Below are positions 53,769-64,000 of a stretch of 64,000 nucleotides of DNA, in pieces. Each line of letters starts with the position of its first letter. Within the stretch, counting starts at the first letter, position 1. Both the position numbers and the translations under genes were made by a program. The notes under the pieces are model-generated. The model had not been told where the DNA came from, did not search any database, and saw only the letters and a list, made by a program, of their open reading frames with translations. The DNA is taken from NCBI RefSeq assembly GCF_021233055.1, contig NZ_CP089542.1:62001-126000 (forward strand). Direction: 5' to 3'. The stretch is from Spirosoma oryzicola (GTDB lineage Bacteria > Bacteroidota > Bacteroidia > Cytophagales > Spirosomataceae).

Positions 53769-55310
53769 TTAATAGCCTGGGTTCTGCTTTTGACCGGGAT
53801 TGCGGTCTATTTCCGTCTGCGGAATCGGCCACAGATCGAATCGTGATTCATAATACTTCTTCTTCATGGTCGTGTTACCGGGCACCACCGTAAAGCCATT
53901 CAGTTCCTGCGTGGCGATGCCCCACCGTCTGAGATCGAAATAGCGGAATCCTTCCAGGGCTAGTTCGACCCGACGTTCGTGCCGAATGCGATCGCGCATG
54001 GTCGCCTGCGTAAGGCCCGTCGGTAAGGCCGGCATACCGACCCGGGCGCGCACCTGGTTGACGGCCGCATAGGCATTCGCCGGACCGCTGGCTTCGTTCT
54101 CGGCTTCCGCGTAGTTCAGCAACACTTCGGCGTAGCGCATCAACACCAGATCCTGACTGCTTACGGTGCTGTAACCGGGGTCAGATATCGTCGGGTCAAG
54201 CATTTTTCGGATGGCGAAACCGGTCGTGTTCGAGTTGGTAAACGGCTGGAAGGTTTGCTGCGTACCGTTGTATTTGTTCCACCCCTGCGACGGTCCGTCG
54301 CCCGGTACGAAAATACTCATGCGCAGCCGGGGGTCCCGGTTTTCGTACGGCGCGGCTGGGTTATACAGTGGGGATGAGGCCGTCGGTAGCCCATCCTTGC
54401 TTTCGTACTCACTCACCAGATCGGCCGTTGGCTGGAACGATTCCCAGCTACCCAGTTGCAGGTCAATACCTATGCCCGGATACGAGTTGGGTGGCAGGTT
54501 CTTGACGGAGAATAAAATTTCAGGATTGTTGTTCTGCCCCGGTTTGTAAAATACTTCACTGTAGCTGGTGGACAACTTGAACTTACCACCGTCGACAACC
54601 GCCTTTGACAGGGCCGCTGAGGCTGCGTATTGCTTTTGATACAACAACACCCGCGCCTTGAAGGCCTGCGCCGTTCCTTTTACCGCGTGCCCATCCGAGT
54701 AGGCCGCATCGGGTAGGCTGGCAATGGCCACGTCCAGATCTTTGTTGATGCCCGTCAGCACTTCATCCTTGGTATTGCTGGTGCGGGGCTGCTTGAAGGA
54801 GTCGGTAGCCGGTTCCGTGATATAGACCACGTTGCCGTACAGCTGGGCCAGCTGAAAATAGAAGTAGGCGCGCAGGAAGCTGGCTTCAGCCATGTATTTC
54901 TTCCGGTTCGTTTCGTCCATAGACACCTTGCTGATATTAGCCAGCAGGTTGTTGATAGACGCGATAGCCCGGTAGCTGGTCGCATACATATTGTAGACGT
55001 AGCCGCCCGTTGTCGGGGTCGGTCCGTTCAGGCTGATGGACGTGATTTCGGCATCCCAAGGGTATTGCGCATACGCGTCGTCGGTCAGCGCATCCCAGCC
55101 GGTGGGCCAGTAAAGCGAGACGGGAGCTCCCCCGCTTTTCAGGAAAGAATAATTGGCGGCCAGGGCCGACTGTACGTCAGCTTCCGTTTTCCAGAAACTG
55201 GCCGACGACAGTTGTTCCAGTGGGGCAACCTCAAGGGCGTTTTCCCGGCATGCCTGTAAGCCCGTAAGCAACAGCGCAACAACGATTATGAATCTTTTTG
55301 GCGTTTTCAT
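53769..55310 (-). CDS. SusD/RagB-family glycan-binding lipoprotein
   Basis: 513 residues. Lipobox LLTGLQAC with Cys near residue 21, then an all-helical TPR-like body ([20 protein letters not shown]) and the family's C-terminal motif ([20 protein letters not shown]). SusD proteins bind glycans at the outer membrane and cap the SusC transporter. The gene begins 13 bases after the SusC stop on the same strand. Confidence 0.95.
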   Translation of the reverse strand: MKTPKRFIIVVALLLTGLQACRENALEVAPLEQLSSASFWKTEADVQSALAANYSFLKSGGAPVSLYWPTGWDALTDDAYAQYPWDAEITSISLNGPTPTTGGYVYNMYATSYRAIASINNLLANISKVSMDETNRKKYMAEASFLRAYFYFQLAQLYGNVVYITEPATDSFKQPRTSNTKDEVLTGINKDLDVAIASLPDAAYSDGHAVKGTAQAFKARVLLYQKQYAASAALSKAVVDGGKFKLSTSYSEVFYKPGQNNNPEILFSVKNLPPNSYPGIGIDLQLGSWESFQPTADLVSEYESKDGLPTASSPLYNPAAPYENRDPRLRMSIFVPGDGPSQGWNKYNGTQQTFQPFTNSNTTGFAIRKMLDPTISDPGYSTVSSQDLVLMRYAEVLLNYAEAENEASGPANAYAAVNQVRARVGMPALPTGLTQATMRDRIRHERRVELALEGFRYFDLRRWGIATQELNGFTVVPGNTTMKKKYYESRFDLWPIPQTEIDRNPGQKQNPGY

Positions 55311-55323
55311 GTGATGGATACTC

Positions 55324-58300
55324 TTAGAATTGAACGGTAGCGCCCAGTGTAAAGACCTGATTTTGTGGATAGGACACGTAGTTATCCGTCACCGCTGTAC
55401 GTTCGGGGTCCAGACCCGGAAACTTACTCAGCGTGAGTAGATTATCACCCGCGAAATAGACCCGAAGCGACTGCATTTTTGCCTTGCTAACCAGCGTATT
55501 AGGTAGCGTGTAGCCAATCTGCACGTTCTTTAACCGGACAAACGAGGCATCTTTCAGGAAATAAGTAGAGGCATAGTTCTGCACGGGTGCGTAGCCATCG
55601 GCCCAGTAGATGCGGGGCATCGTTGTCGATGGGTTGCTTGGTGTCCAGCGGTTGCGCCAGTCGGTCGTGGGCACAGACCCTTGCCGGAACGGCTCTGCGC
55701 CCCAGCCTGTTACGTACAGCCGCTGACCGGCCGAGCCAAAGACCTGCACCGACAGATCGAAATTGCGCCAGGACGCATTCGCGTTAAGGTTGTACGATAT
55801 CGTCGGGTAACGCCCCGGTGTATACGTCCGGTCACTGGCGTCAATTTTACCGTCGCCGTTCACGTCTTTGATTTTCAAATCACCCGGCTGTGGCGTAATG
55901 GGCTGCTTGGGCGAGCGGTTGATCTCTTCCTGACTCTGGAAGATACCATCCCACTGATAAAGGAAGAATTCGTCTAGTGGTCGCCCTTCTTCCCGGATCG
56001 TTTGCCCCCCAATTTCGCGGCTTCCGTACTGAACCAGCCTATTCTTGTAAGCCTGCACGTTACCACCGATCTGGTAGGTGAAGTCCTTGCCGATCTTATC
56101 GCGGTAAGCCAGTTCGATTTCAAAGCCGGTGTTTCTAACCCGCCCGTTGTTTACCGTCGGCGCATTCAGACCAACGTACAGCGGCACCTGGTAGCTGCGC
56201 AGAATATCATACGTTTCCTTGTTGAACCAGTCGGCCGAAACGGTAAGGCGTCCGTTCAGCGCGGCCAGGTCAAGACCCAGATCGACACTCTGCGTCGTTT
56301 CCCAGGTCAGCGACTGGTCGACCAGACCGGCGGCATAGTAGCCCGTCTGAAGGCTGTTGTTGAACGGATAGTTGGCCGTCGACAGCGCGTTCTGGTAAGG
56401 ATAGGTACCGATATTCTGATTACCGAGTTTACCATACGAAGCCCGCAGTTTCAGGTCGTTCAGCCAGGTTATGTTCTTCATGAACGCTTCTTCGGTTAGA
56501 CGCCAGCCCACCGAACCGGCGTAGAACAAGCCCCAGCGGGTAGCGGTCGGTAGCCGGGACGTTCCATCGTAGCGGGCACTGGCTTCGACCAGGTATCGAT
56601 TCTGGTAGTCGTAATTGGCCCGACCATAGAACGAGCGAATCGCCCACTGGGAAGCCCCACCGTAGTTGGTTTGTCCTTCAACCGGCCCCGCGTTCAGCTC
56701 CCGCAGGGTATTGGTCGCAAATTCCCGGCGGAAACCGCCCAGCGACTGATCTTTGTTCTGCTCCTGCTGCGCCCCGCCCAGCACCGTAAAATGATTTTTA
56801 CCGATCTGCTTATCGTACGTCAGCTGACTGTACAAAACCGTGTAAGCCGTGTTATTGCTGTTAACCGATAAGCCCAGCGTTCCAACGTCGAGCAGACCCG
56901 CCTGACTCAGATCGGAGTAATAATAGACCGGGATACGAGGTCGGAAGTCGTTGGATTTCCAGTACCCGAAATTAATACCACCCCGGGTTTCCCACTGCAA
57001 GCCCGCTGCTAGTTTGACGTTGATAAATCCGTTCACCTGCGCGTAGTAATCGTCGGTCGTGGTCGTCACATTGTCGGCAGAAGCGACTGGGTTTTTGTTT
57101 CCCACCTCACCATTGTACGCTCTGTACGTATAAAGGCCGCTGCCATCGGGCAAGGTAGGTCCGTACAGGGGCGACTGGGCCAGCGTAGCCAGAAACGTGT
57201 CACCGGCCCCCGACGACGGCCCTTTCCGGTTTGAGTAGCGGAGCAGGGTGTTGGTTCCGAACGTAATGAAGTCGTTGACCTTTGAGCTTAAGTTAAATTG
57301 CAGCGTGTATTTCTGAAAATTGAACCCGCGCATTACGCCCGGCTGATTCGTGTAGCCCAACCCTACGCTGTAATTCGTATTCCCTGCCCCCCCGTTGACG
57401 TTCAGGTAGTGGTTCTGCACGTTAACGGTTCTAAAAATATCGTCCAGCCAGTTATGATTCGGGTACTTGACCCGGTCGGTCGCGTTCCGATACAGATCGA
57501 TGGTCGACTGCGGGTAGATGGGATTCAGCCCCGAGTTGCTCCGGGCTTCGTTACTCAGCTCCATAAACTCCGCCGAGTTGTCAATGACAGTCGGCAGTTT
57601 TGTCGGCCGCGTAATCCCGTTGTTGAACGTATAACCGACGGAAACCTTCCCGGACTTCCCTTTTTTAGTTGTAATGACGATAACGCCGTTGGCCCCTCTG
57701 GCTCCGTAGATAGCAGCCGAAGCAGCATCTTTGAGCACCGACACCGAAGCAACGTCGTTCGGGTTGAGGTTGGTTAAGCTACCGGGCAATCCATCGACGA
57801 TCACCAGCGGATCGTTGCCCGCTCCACTAAACGTACCGACCCCGCGAATACGCAGACTAACCCCTTCATTACCCGGTTCGCCGGATGACTGCTGTACCTG
57901 AAGGCCAGGCAGTTGCCCCTGCAAGAGCGTAGCGGGGTTGGTCGCGATCCGTTTGTTGAGCTGTTCGCCCGTCGCGACAACCACAGCCCCGGTCACTTCC
58001 GCTTTCTTCTGCGTACCATAACCAACGACAACCACTTCATTCAGCGCTTTATCGTCCGTTACCAGCGCAACCGAAATCGACGTTTGCGAGCCTACCTCCA
58101 CTTCTTTGCTCTGGTAGCCTACAAACGAGAATATCAGCACAGTTCTCCCCTGGTCGGGTACCGTCAGCGAATAATTCCCGTTGGCATCGGAGGTTGTCCC
58201 TCTGGTCGTGCCTTTGATCAGGACACTTACCCCGGGCAGACCGGCCCCTGTCTCGTCCGTAATTCGTCCGCCTACAGACCGGTCCGCAAGCTGACCATTT

Positions 58301-58473
58301 CGGATCGATATAGCAGGTTTGAATTCCTTACTATTGCGTATATACGCCCGCTCGGTTGCGGGGTTACCCACCGCCAGTGAGGAAAAAAGCGTAGCCGTAC
58401 TTGCCAGACAGACGGTTAATAGCCGTGTCCGAACCGGAAAGTCGCTACTAGCTGGTAGTCGTTTATTTTTCAT
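55324..58473 (-). CDS. SusC/RagA-type TonB-dependent glycan importer
   Basis: 1049 residues. After an N-terminal leader (LLTVCLASTATLFSSLAVG) comes a CarboxypepD_reg-like domain (residues 60-145, GGRITDETGAGLPGVSVLIK), the TonB box region (EVVVVGYGTQKKAEVTGAV), the plug (PLVIVDGLPGSLTNLNPND, AAIYGARGANGVIVITTKKG) and a 22-strand barrel ending in NQVFTLGATVQF. It imports oligosaccharides released at the surface. It heads the leftward SusCD-GH95-UxaB-GH43 unit; no regulator (ECF, HTCS or SusR) is adjacent. Confidence 0.96.
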   Translation of the reverse strand: MKNKRLPASSDFPVRTRLLTVCLASTATLFSSLAVGNPATERAYIRNSKEFKPAISIRNGQLADRSVGGRITDETGAGLPGVSVLIKGTTRGTTSDANGNYSLTVPDQGRTVLIFSFVGYQSKEVEVGSQTSISVALVTDDKALNEVVVVGYGTQKKAEVTGAVVVATGEQLNKRIATNPATLLQGQLPGLQVQQSSGEPGNEGVSLRIRGVGTFSGAGNDPLVIVDGLPGSLTNLNPNDVASVSVLKDAASAAIYGARGANGVIVITTKKGKSGKVSVGYTFNNGITRPTKLPTVIDNSAEFMELSNEARSNSGLNPIYPQSTIDLYRNATDRVKYPNHNWLDDIFRTVNVQNHYLNVNGGAGNTNYSVGLGYTNQPGVMRGFNFQKYTLQFNLSSKVNDFITFGTNTLLRYSNRKGPSSGAGDTFLATLAQSPLYGPTLPDGSGLYTYRAYNGEVGNKNPVASADNVTTTTDDYYAQVNGFINVKLAAGLQWETRGGINFGYWKSNDFRPRIPVYYYSDLSQAGLLDVGTLGLSVNSNNTAYTVLYSQLTYDKQIGKNHFTVLGGAQQEQNKDQSLGGFRREFATNTLRELNAGPVEGQTNYGGASQWAIRSFYGRANYDYQNRYLVEASARYDGTSRLPTATRWGLFYAGSVGWRLTEEAFMKNITWLNDLKLRASYGKLGNQNIGTYPYQNALSTANYPFNNSLQTGYYAAGLVDQSLTWETTQSVDLGLDLAALNGRLTVSADWFNKETYDILRSYQVPLYVGLNAPTVNNGRVRNTGFEIELAYRDKIGKDFTYQIGGNVQAYKNRLVQYGSREIGGQTIREEGRPLDEFFLYQWDGIFQSQEEINRSPKQPITPQPGDLKIKDVNGDGKIDASDRTYTPGRYPTISYNLNANASWRNFDLSVQVFGSAGQRLYVTGWGAEPFRQGSVPTTDWRNRWTPSNPSTTMPRIYWADGYAPVQNYASTYFLKDASFVRLKNVQIGYTLPNTLVSKAKMQSLRVYFAGDNLLTLSKFPGLDPERTAVTDNYVSYPQNQVFTLGATVQF

Positions 58474-58869
58474 AGAATAAAGGATAGGATTAACCGTATA
58501 CTGTTGATTATCAGTTACGGTGGGTGCTTACTTGACGGTTGGCTCTGTTTTAATCGAACATTACCAATAGACACGCTTTTTCTATTTTTTGAACTATACA
58601 AAGGAAAAATATTTTTAAATCAATACGATGCAGATATTATCCAGTTACTAAGCAATTCTAACATGTTGGAAAATGGTATTGCGTTTTTTGATGGCTATTT
58701 CTAATCAGTTGTTAAAGCGTCGGCTTTCGTAGTATCGAAAAGTGTAAGCCAGCAGTTGCCGGTAAAGGCGAAGATTTGCAATGTGTGCTTATTCGAAGAG
58801 TGCTGAAATAGTCTTACCTAATTAGAAATACACTATAGATCTAGTTTGACAGACACTGAGATGTAGGAG
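58474..58869. other. Upstream region of SusC, no gene
   Basis: 396 bases. It should hold the SusC promoter; no clear TAnnTTTG box was found. A 66-codon frame at 58504-58704 is AT-rich, low-complexity and not credible. Confidence 0.4.
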
Positions 58870-59515
58870 CAGGTATTATAATAGTAATTTAAGTTGTACA
58901 TCACAAGTTTGGTTCGAGAGTCTATCGACAGGATTTTGATGAGAGAACTGCTTCGGTAACGGCATGAATCTTCTTGAGAAACCGCATCGTAATCTGACCG
59001 CCGTATGCCCCTGTAAATGCCTGCTCAATTCGCTAGAGCAGGCCCTTCTTATAGGCAACTTACCAAACTTGATCTGGCCGTTTACTGTTGGTTTTTCGAT
59101 AAATCTTCAAGGTAATATACTTGCAATCAGCACGCAATTCTTCTTGTCGATGCGGTGCCCCGGTCATAGCCCTTGTAGCAAGCATCGCCAAATACTTCAC
59201 TACCGCCTGGCAAGGCCAAATGCATTAGTTGAAGTCCTGTTATATCAATATTAGAACCGGGTAGCAAAAAGAATTACACAGATTGCTTGTCACGGGTAGT
59301 AACCAACTGAATCTGAAAGCAAAAAGGACCATCGCGTCGATGCAATTTTCCCCCGATACTCCTTCCCGTCGACCAATTGAGATCGGCCAATCCGGATATT
59401 AACACAATCCGCAACAGGAAACGAATCGATCGGCTATTCGCCCGTCAAATTGAGCGCCTTAGAGAAATCAGTCGGGTAACTCAAAGTCATGGCCATACTA
59501 TGCAACATCGATTAA
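58870..59515 (-). pseudogene. Decayed IS982-type transposase
   Basis: Minus strand. Near 59455-59290 the frame reads PIDSFPVADCVNIRIGRSQL, then KEYRGKIAS, a typical DDE-transposase stretch. Near 59260-59100 GYDRG and similar scraps appear, and 59058-58900 reads RIEQAFTGAYGG and FLKKIHAVTEAVL, the end of such transposases. Several stops and shifts. Terminal repeats were not found. The edges are approximate. Confidence 0.65.
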
Positions 59516-59956
59516 AATAGGGCTTTTATAGTTTAACAATGTCATATTTATCAGCACTATATAGTATAGCCAAAGTCTGATTTCCGCCGAATAAGCAAAC
59601 CAATATCACGGCGGTTTTTTAACACAAAAGCATTACTAACTTTAGGCATTGTTTGAGGTTTCACACTGCCTTAATTTCTTTTATACTTCGATTAAATAAT
59701 TATCCGCTCCGGCCTTTAGGTTTGAGGGCTACTAAGTCCACGATTTGGTAGCTTGCCAATTAACGAAAAACCGAGTGGGTTACCCTATCGCACGGAAAGG
59801 CTCACGACCTATGTGGGGCGGCCCGTGCCGGCCAATTTATTACCCACTCTAGCTCTACTTGTACGGCTCATATAAAATGTGGACCACAGACCCGTTAGCA
59901 AGGTATTTAGTATTGGGACACGCTACTTGCATTACCACCTCTAAAAAACAGATCTT
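59516..59956. other. Spacer between two transposase remnants
   Basis: 441 bases, no coding frame. Probably the left end of the IS110-type element and degraded DNA. Confidence 0.4.
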
Positions 59957-60976
59957 ATGCGGTTGTATTGTTTCATTGGCATCGACGTGTCGAAAAACAC
60001 GCTCGATTGGGCAGTTTACACATCTTCTGGCTTAATCAATTTAATCTGACAATTCGCCGAAGGCAGTTAATAAGGTCGTCAAACAGTTGATAGCCTTACC
60101 TCTGTTTACTTTAGCCAACATCATTTGCTGTCTGGAACACACAGGAATCTACAGTGCTCAAGTCTTAGAAGTACTATACCAATAAGGCTTTTCCTGTGGC
60201 TGGAAGCATCAATCCAAATCAAACAAGCTGGTGGGCTGCAACGGGGCAAGTCGAATGCCATTGATGCGGTTCGCGTTGCTGACCGGCTCGCCGGTGCGAT
60301 ACGCGTATCAATTTCAAGATTGTCTACCATCTGTCAACCGACTCGTTCTGTTTTGAAACAACTAATCGAGTTGAGCCAGCTTCACCATAGATTGCAATTA
60401 GCCAACTGGCTGTCCCCCTAACAGAACAAAAACGATTCGGTGACCCAGAGCTGCAACGACAATTAAAAAGCCACTGCGGAGACTCGCTTGAGGCATTAAA
60501 AAAGGATCTTAAGCAAGTAGAATCTAATCTCAAAAGCCTGATTCAGACTAATACGGAGTTGAAAAATCTCTTTAATCACATTACCTCCGTGTTGATTCTA
60601 CTGAGATAATCATTGTTACTGACGAGTTAAAGGCTATTACTGAATCGACTTAGCTAGATTCGTCCGATTGCCACGCTGGCGTAGCGCCTTTTGAACATCG
60701 TTCGGGAAGTAGTATTCGCGGACGCACTCGAGTCAGTCATTACTATCGAAAGTCATTAAAAACTCTATTGCATCTAGCTTCTATGGCGGCTGTTAAAAGC
60801 AAGGAATAGCTACAAATCTGTTATTAGCGCAAGGTCAAGGAGGATAAAAATCGAATGTTGGTTTTAAACACTATCTGCAATAATCGGACCGCCGAAGCGG
60901 CTAATTCACTGCGTCTGCGCCCTAGTACGCCAGAATGAAAAAATATAATAAAAATTATAAGCAAATCCTTGTTTAA
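59957..60976 (+). pseudogene. Decayed IS110-type transposase
   Basis: ATG 59957 starts MRLYCFIGIDVSKNTLDWAV, the DEDD-type opening of IS110 transposases; a stop follows after 31 codons. Later IKQAGGLQRGKSNAIDAVRV, LKKDLKQVESNLKSLIQTN, then the transposase-20 block HAGVAPFEHRSGSSIRGRTR, SLKTLLHLASMAAVKSKE and CALVRQNEK. At least five stops and several frameshifts. About 1 kb, near full length for the family. IS110 elements lack long terminal repeats, so the borders are set by the protein. Confidence 0.8.
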
Positions 60977-61877
60977 ACCATATAAATCGCTGGTTTTAGC
61001 AGGCTCCGGTATATGGGGAACTAACCAATTAGTTTACTATTCTGACCATTATGTCCAGCACAGAATATAGACAAATAAGTGGAGAGAGTTTATAAATCCA
61101 AATGCAATAAACAGCAGCCATCGGTTACTAACCAGGAGAACAGTTGGCGGAAATTGAACGTATTTTAAAAATGTTTCCAAGTGAGACACAGGAAATCTCC
61201 ATTTTTTCATTACGGGACCTTGTTTGAGACGCTATTTTCGCGTCGTGACGGTTTTGTAGCTTTTTTTTAACGCGCCCTATCTGATGCCCAACTCTATCAG
61301 ATGATTGGTAACCCCATCTTGATAAACAGCTCAACGACCAGAGGTAGGCCAAACGTTTGCTGGTGCCATTTAGCTGAACGATTCAACAGCCAAGGGGTAA
61401 AGGCTGTTGAAAGAACGTTGCTGAATCAACAGTGACCGGTAGTTTTTTTAAATCCAGCTCAGCGACTGCTGTTCAATACCCTACCTATTTAAGACGACAA
61501 ATGGGTCTGCGATACCCGCTTGGACAGGCTAGGCATAAACTAGTGAAACACTCCAGTAACCATCGCCTACCCTATATTTAACAAATTTTAGAATTAATTG
61601 TAAAATATTGTGCCTAGCATTGTTCTCCTTGTTAAACTGAGAAGTAACTTCGTATTTATTAATACTATAATCTCCTATTCACGGATTGAAAAACAACCAA
61701 ACCAAACACATTATGGATCCAATCTAGCTACCGTCTAATAAAAGTTTTAATAAATAGTACGCACTACAGATAACTCATGGCAATTTGTTACCAGGAAGTC
61801 AGGAAGCTCATGTAGGAAGCAGGTTGATTAAATATCAAAGTAAAACTAGTGAGGGCATGAATAACTGATAGCCTACG
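60977..61877. other. Degraded region before the last gene
   Basis: 901 bases. Short frames (for example DAQLYQMIGNPILINSSTTR near 61280) look like protein scraps that I cannot name. The promoter of the gene at 61878 must lie at the right end. Confidence 0.4.
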
Positions 61878-64000
61878 ATGCAATGCGCTTATGGATTACT
61901 ACTATTATTCTGCTTGGGGGGGCAGGCCCAGTCAATAAATAACCTCATTGTTCGGGGGGTCGTAGTCGACTCAGTCACCCATTATCCGTTGTCGCAGGCA
62001 ACCATATCGCTACGGTCAACCTCCGACACGCTCCGGGTAACCACTCAGTTGGCGGATAGCCAGGGGCGCTTTTCGTTCTTAACCCAAACAAGTGGTACTT
62101 ATTGGCTAACGATTACTTACGTAGGATATGGGTCACTTCATCAGTCAGTTGTCTTATCGAGAGCACGACCGATAGCCGATCTAGGAACGCTGTTTATCAA
62201 ACCAAGAGCCATCCAGTTGAGGGAAGTAAGGGTTCAACAGCGCCAACCTGTTCGGGTCAGAAATGATACACTTGAATTTGATGCAGGCAGCTTTAGCAAT
62301 CGTCCAAACAGCGTGGTGGAAGATCTCATCCGTAATTTGCCTGGCATAGAGGTGGCGAGCAATGGCGGAGTGATGGCGCAGGGAAAAGCCGTCCAACAAA
62401 TATTTGTTAATGGCCAGCCATTTTTCGGCAGTGATCTGCGAATGGCGACCCGCAACTTGCCAGCCGACCTAATTGATAAAATTCAGGTATTCGATAAACG
62501 ATCTGATCAATCTACGTTTACAGGCGTTGACGACGGGAGTCGCAGTCGAACGATTAATATTGTCACCAAACCAGAAGCACGCCGAGGTCAGTTCGGTCAG
62601 CAAGGTGTGGGCTACGGCACGGATGGGCGCTACCTGATCGGAGGTGGTGTAAATCAGTTTTCGGGAAGACGACAAGTTTCTCTATTGGGACAGGCTAATA
62701 ATTTGAATCAGCCAGGGTACAGTTTACCTATTACCAGCAGTGGATCGGGGCTCTCATCGGGTATTATCCAGTCGGCAGGGGCTGGTCTGAACTATTCGAA
62801 CCAGTTGGGCAAGCGGCTTGACCTATCCTTTAGCTATTTAGTTGACCGTACCGACAACCAGCAAGAACAACGCCTACGCCGACAAACAATACAGCCTAAT
62901 CAGGCTATACCCGATAGTGCACAACTGTCTCTCGTCACAACGACTAGCAACCAAACGTCGAGTCGCCTACTCAATCATCGGGTTACGATGGGGGTTAACT
63001 TTCAGATGGATTCAATGAATCTCATCCGAATCACTTTAGCAGGAAACAGCTACACGAACAATACGGTAACCGCTATGACCATCCAAACCAAGAACGGTCA
63101 ACAGGGACTTAATAATCAAAGTGTAATCGACAATCGGATGCAAAGTACAAATCAGCTATTAGCCCCAACAGTACTTTGGATGCATCGATTTCGACGGCCG
63201 GGTCGTACCCTTTCAGTAAATAATAGCTTGTCAGTTAATGAACTGACAAGCAACGGACTTAACCAATCTGTAACAACCGCCTATTCGTCAGTTTCCGCAC
63301 AGCACAGCCTGTATTCGGTACAAGATCAGCAAACGTCTCAACATACCCGATCAACGACCGATGATCTGTCGTTGGCTTACACAGAACCGTTCAATGACCA
63401 TCACTCGCTGGAAATACATTACAAACTCAATTTAAATCAAAGCACATCAAATCGAACCGTATTTGACCGTAGTCCAACCAATCCGACAGTCGAACAACGT
63501 AACCCCACTTTAAGTAATCAAACTCAGAGCGCCTTTCTTTCGCATGGTTTTGGCATGGGCTGGCAGTACCATCAGACAAAGTACCGCTACACACTTGGTC
63601 TGGATATGCAGCAGGCCCGTTTGAAACCCTTCAATCAAACTACTAGCACCTCGCTTAGTCGGCATTACCTTACCCTACTTCCTTATGCGGTCTTTCAGCC
63701 ACAGTTAGGTAACAATCGATATATACAGCTTACTTATCAAACCCGAATGACTGCCCCTTCCGTCACTCAGCTGCAACCAGTCGCTGATGTAACAAACCCG
63801 GTGTTTGTCCAGACAGGCAATACGAATTTACGTCCAGAATATACGCATTCAGTTAGCCTTAATTACAACCAATTCCAGACCGAAACCAGCCGATCCACAT
63901 CAGCAATGCTGACGGCCGAACTGACGCGCCACCGAATCGTACTGGCAACCAATATAGACGCCAACGGGGTTCAAACCACTCAGCCTATTAATACCGACGG
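61878..64000 (+). CDS. TonB-dependent-receptor-like outer-membrane beta-barrel protein, cut by window edge
   Basis: Open to the right edge; 707 codons are visible from ATG 61878. Signal peptide (MQCAYGLLLLFCLGGQAQ), a carboxypeptidase-regulatory-like domain (VVVDSVTHYPLSQATISLRS), a plug-like segment (SVVEDLIRNLPGIEVASNGG, QQIFVNGQPFFG, DLIDKIQVFDKRSDQ) and then many amphipathic strands with Asn/Gln-rich loops (QSAGAGLNYSNQLGKRLDLS). This matches the outer-membrane beta-barrel family without a classical TonB box. Ligand unknown. It begins after the IS graveyard and its 3' end is outside. Confidence 0.88.
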   Translation, partial: MQCAYGLLLLFCLGGQAQSINNLIVRGVVVDSVTHYPLSQATISLRSTSDTLRVTTQLADSQGRFSFLTQTSGTYWLTITYVGYGSLHQSVVLSRARPIADLGTLFIKPRAIQLREVRVQQRQPVRVRNDTLEFDAGSFSNRPNSVVEDLIRNLPGIEVASNGGVMAQGKAVQQIFVNGQPFFGSDLRMATRNLPADLIDKIQVFDKRSDQSTFTGVDDGSRSRTINIVTKPEARRGQFGQQGVGYGTDGRYLIGGGVNQFSGRRQVSLLGQANNLNQPGYSLPITSSGSGLSSGIIQSAGAGLNYSNQLGKRLDLSFSYLVDRTDNQQEQRLRRQTIQPNQAIPDSAQLSLVTTTSNQTSSRLLNHRVTMGVNFQMDSMNLIRITLAGNSYTNNTVTAMTIQTKNGQQGLNNQSVIDNRMQSTNQLLAPTVLWMHRFRRPGRTLSVNNSLSVNELTSNGLNQSVTTAYSSVSAQHSLYSVQDQQTSQHTRSTTDDLSLAYTEPFNDHHSLEIHYKLNLNQSTSNRTVFDRSPTNPTVEQRNPTLSNQTQSAFLSHGFGMGWQYHQTKYRYTLGLDMQQARLKPFNQTTSTSLSRHYLTLLPYAVFQPQLGNNRYIQLTYQTRMTAPSVTQLQPVADVTNPVFVQTGNTNLRPEYTHSVSLNYNQFQTETSRSTSAMLTAELTRHRIVLATNIDANGVQTTQPINTD

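Noticed and set aside
58504..58704. 66-codon AT-rich frame upstream of SusC
   Set aside because: Low-complexity, no motif, in the SusC promoter region.
1..64000. CRISPR arrays, tRNA, rRNA and phage genes
   Set aside because: I looked for regularly spaced repeats, cloverleaf-like segments, rRNA stretches and phage structural genes and saw none; a tRNAscan or HMM search could still find a diverged case.

Overview
The window looks like chromosomal DNA of a Spirosoma-type bacterium (Bacteroidota, Cytophagales). Supporting signs are SusC/SusD outer-membrane pairs, many secreted glycoside hydrolases, CarboxypepD_reg-type TonB receptors, RES/Xre and AraC families typical of that group, weak Shine-Dalgarno signals, and intergenic palindromes of kinds common in these genomes. 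The assignment is inferred from gene content; there is no rRNA or tRNA in the window to confirm it.

Layout. (1) 1-4139 is a rightward hemicellulose block: the end of a CE1-type esterase, a GH10 xylanase, a GH43 enzyme and a second GH10. (2) 4140-31381 is a mixed housekeeping/accessory stretch: an AraC-like membrane regulator with a serine hydrolase, GT2, methyltransferase, two SnoaL-like proteins, a broken metalloprotease/FN3 gene, a Crp-hydrolase-NmrA group, a RES/Xre toxin-antitoxin pair, an 11-residue-repeat secreted protein, an M48 protease, a radical SAM + DUF4130 DNA-metabolism pair, a Gfo/Idh/MocA oxidoreductase, a thioredoxin-fold protein, an FAD amine-oxidase-like protein next to a class A beta-lactamase, a TetR regulator with two matching operators and two membrane proteins, an S66 peptidase, an FtsX-type permease, and ccmC with a 48-residue ccmD. 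(3) 32113-35451 is DinB followed by a gene graveyard: two decayed AraC regulators around a decayed short-chain dehydrogenase. (4) 35452-43209 is an L-fucose module: AraC regulator, FucP-type transporter, SDR and zinc dehydrogenases, GH29 fucosidase and GH43. (5) 43621-45969 is a TonB receptor, followed by a decayed serine hydrolase and a DUF4377 scrap. (6) 47705-58473 is a leftward polysaccharide-utilisation locus: SusC, SusD, GH95 fucosidase, a tagaturonate reductase-like enzyme and a GH43. (7) 58474-61877 is a graveyard with IS982-like and IS110-like transposase remnants. (8) 61878 to the right edge is the start of a large outer-membrane beta-barrel protein.

Functional reading: regions 1, 4 and 6 together suggest breakdown of fucosylated and xylose/arabinose-containing plant polysaccharides (xylan, xyloglucan or pectin side chains). 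Oligosaccharides would enter through SusCD, be trimmed by GH95/GH29/GH43/GH10, and the released L-fucose would be imported by FucP and oxidised by the SDR/zinc dehydrogenase pair. The substrate is inferred, not shown. No single wholly new system is clear. The best candidates for follow-up are the TetR operator pair with its membrane proteins, the rSAM/DUF4130 pair, the 11-mer repeat protein, catalytic-motif deviations in the beta-lactamase and the SDR, and the set of long intergenic inverted repeats.
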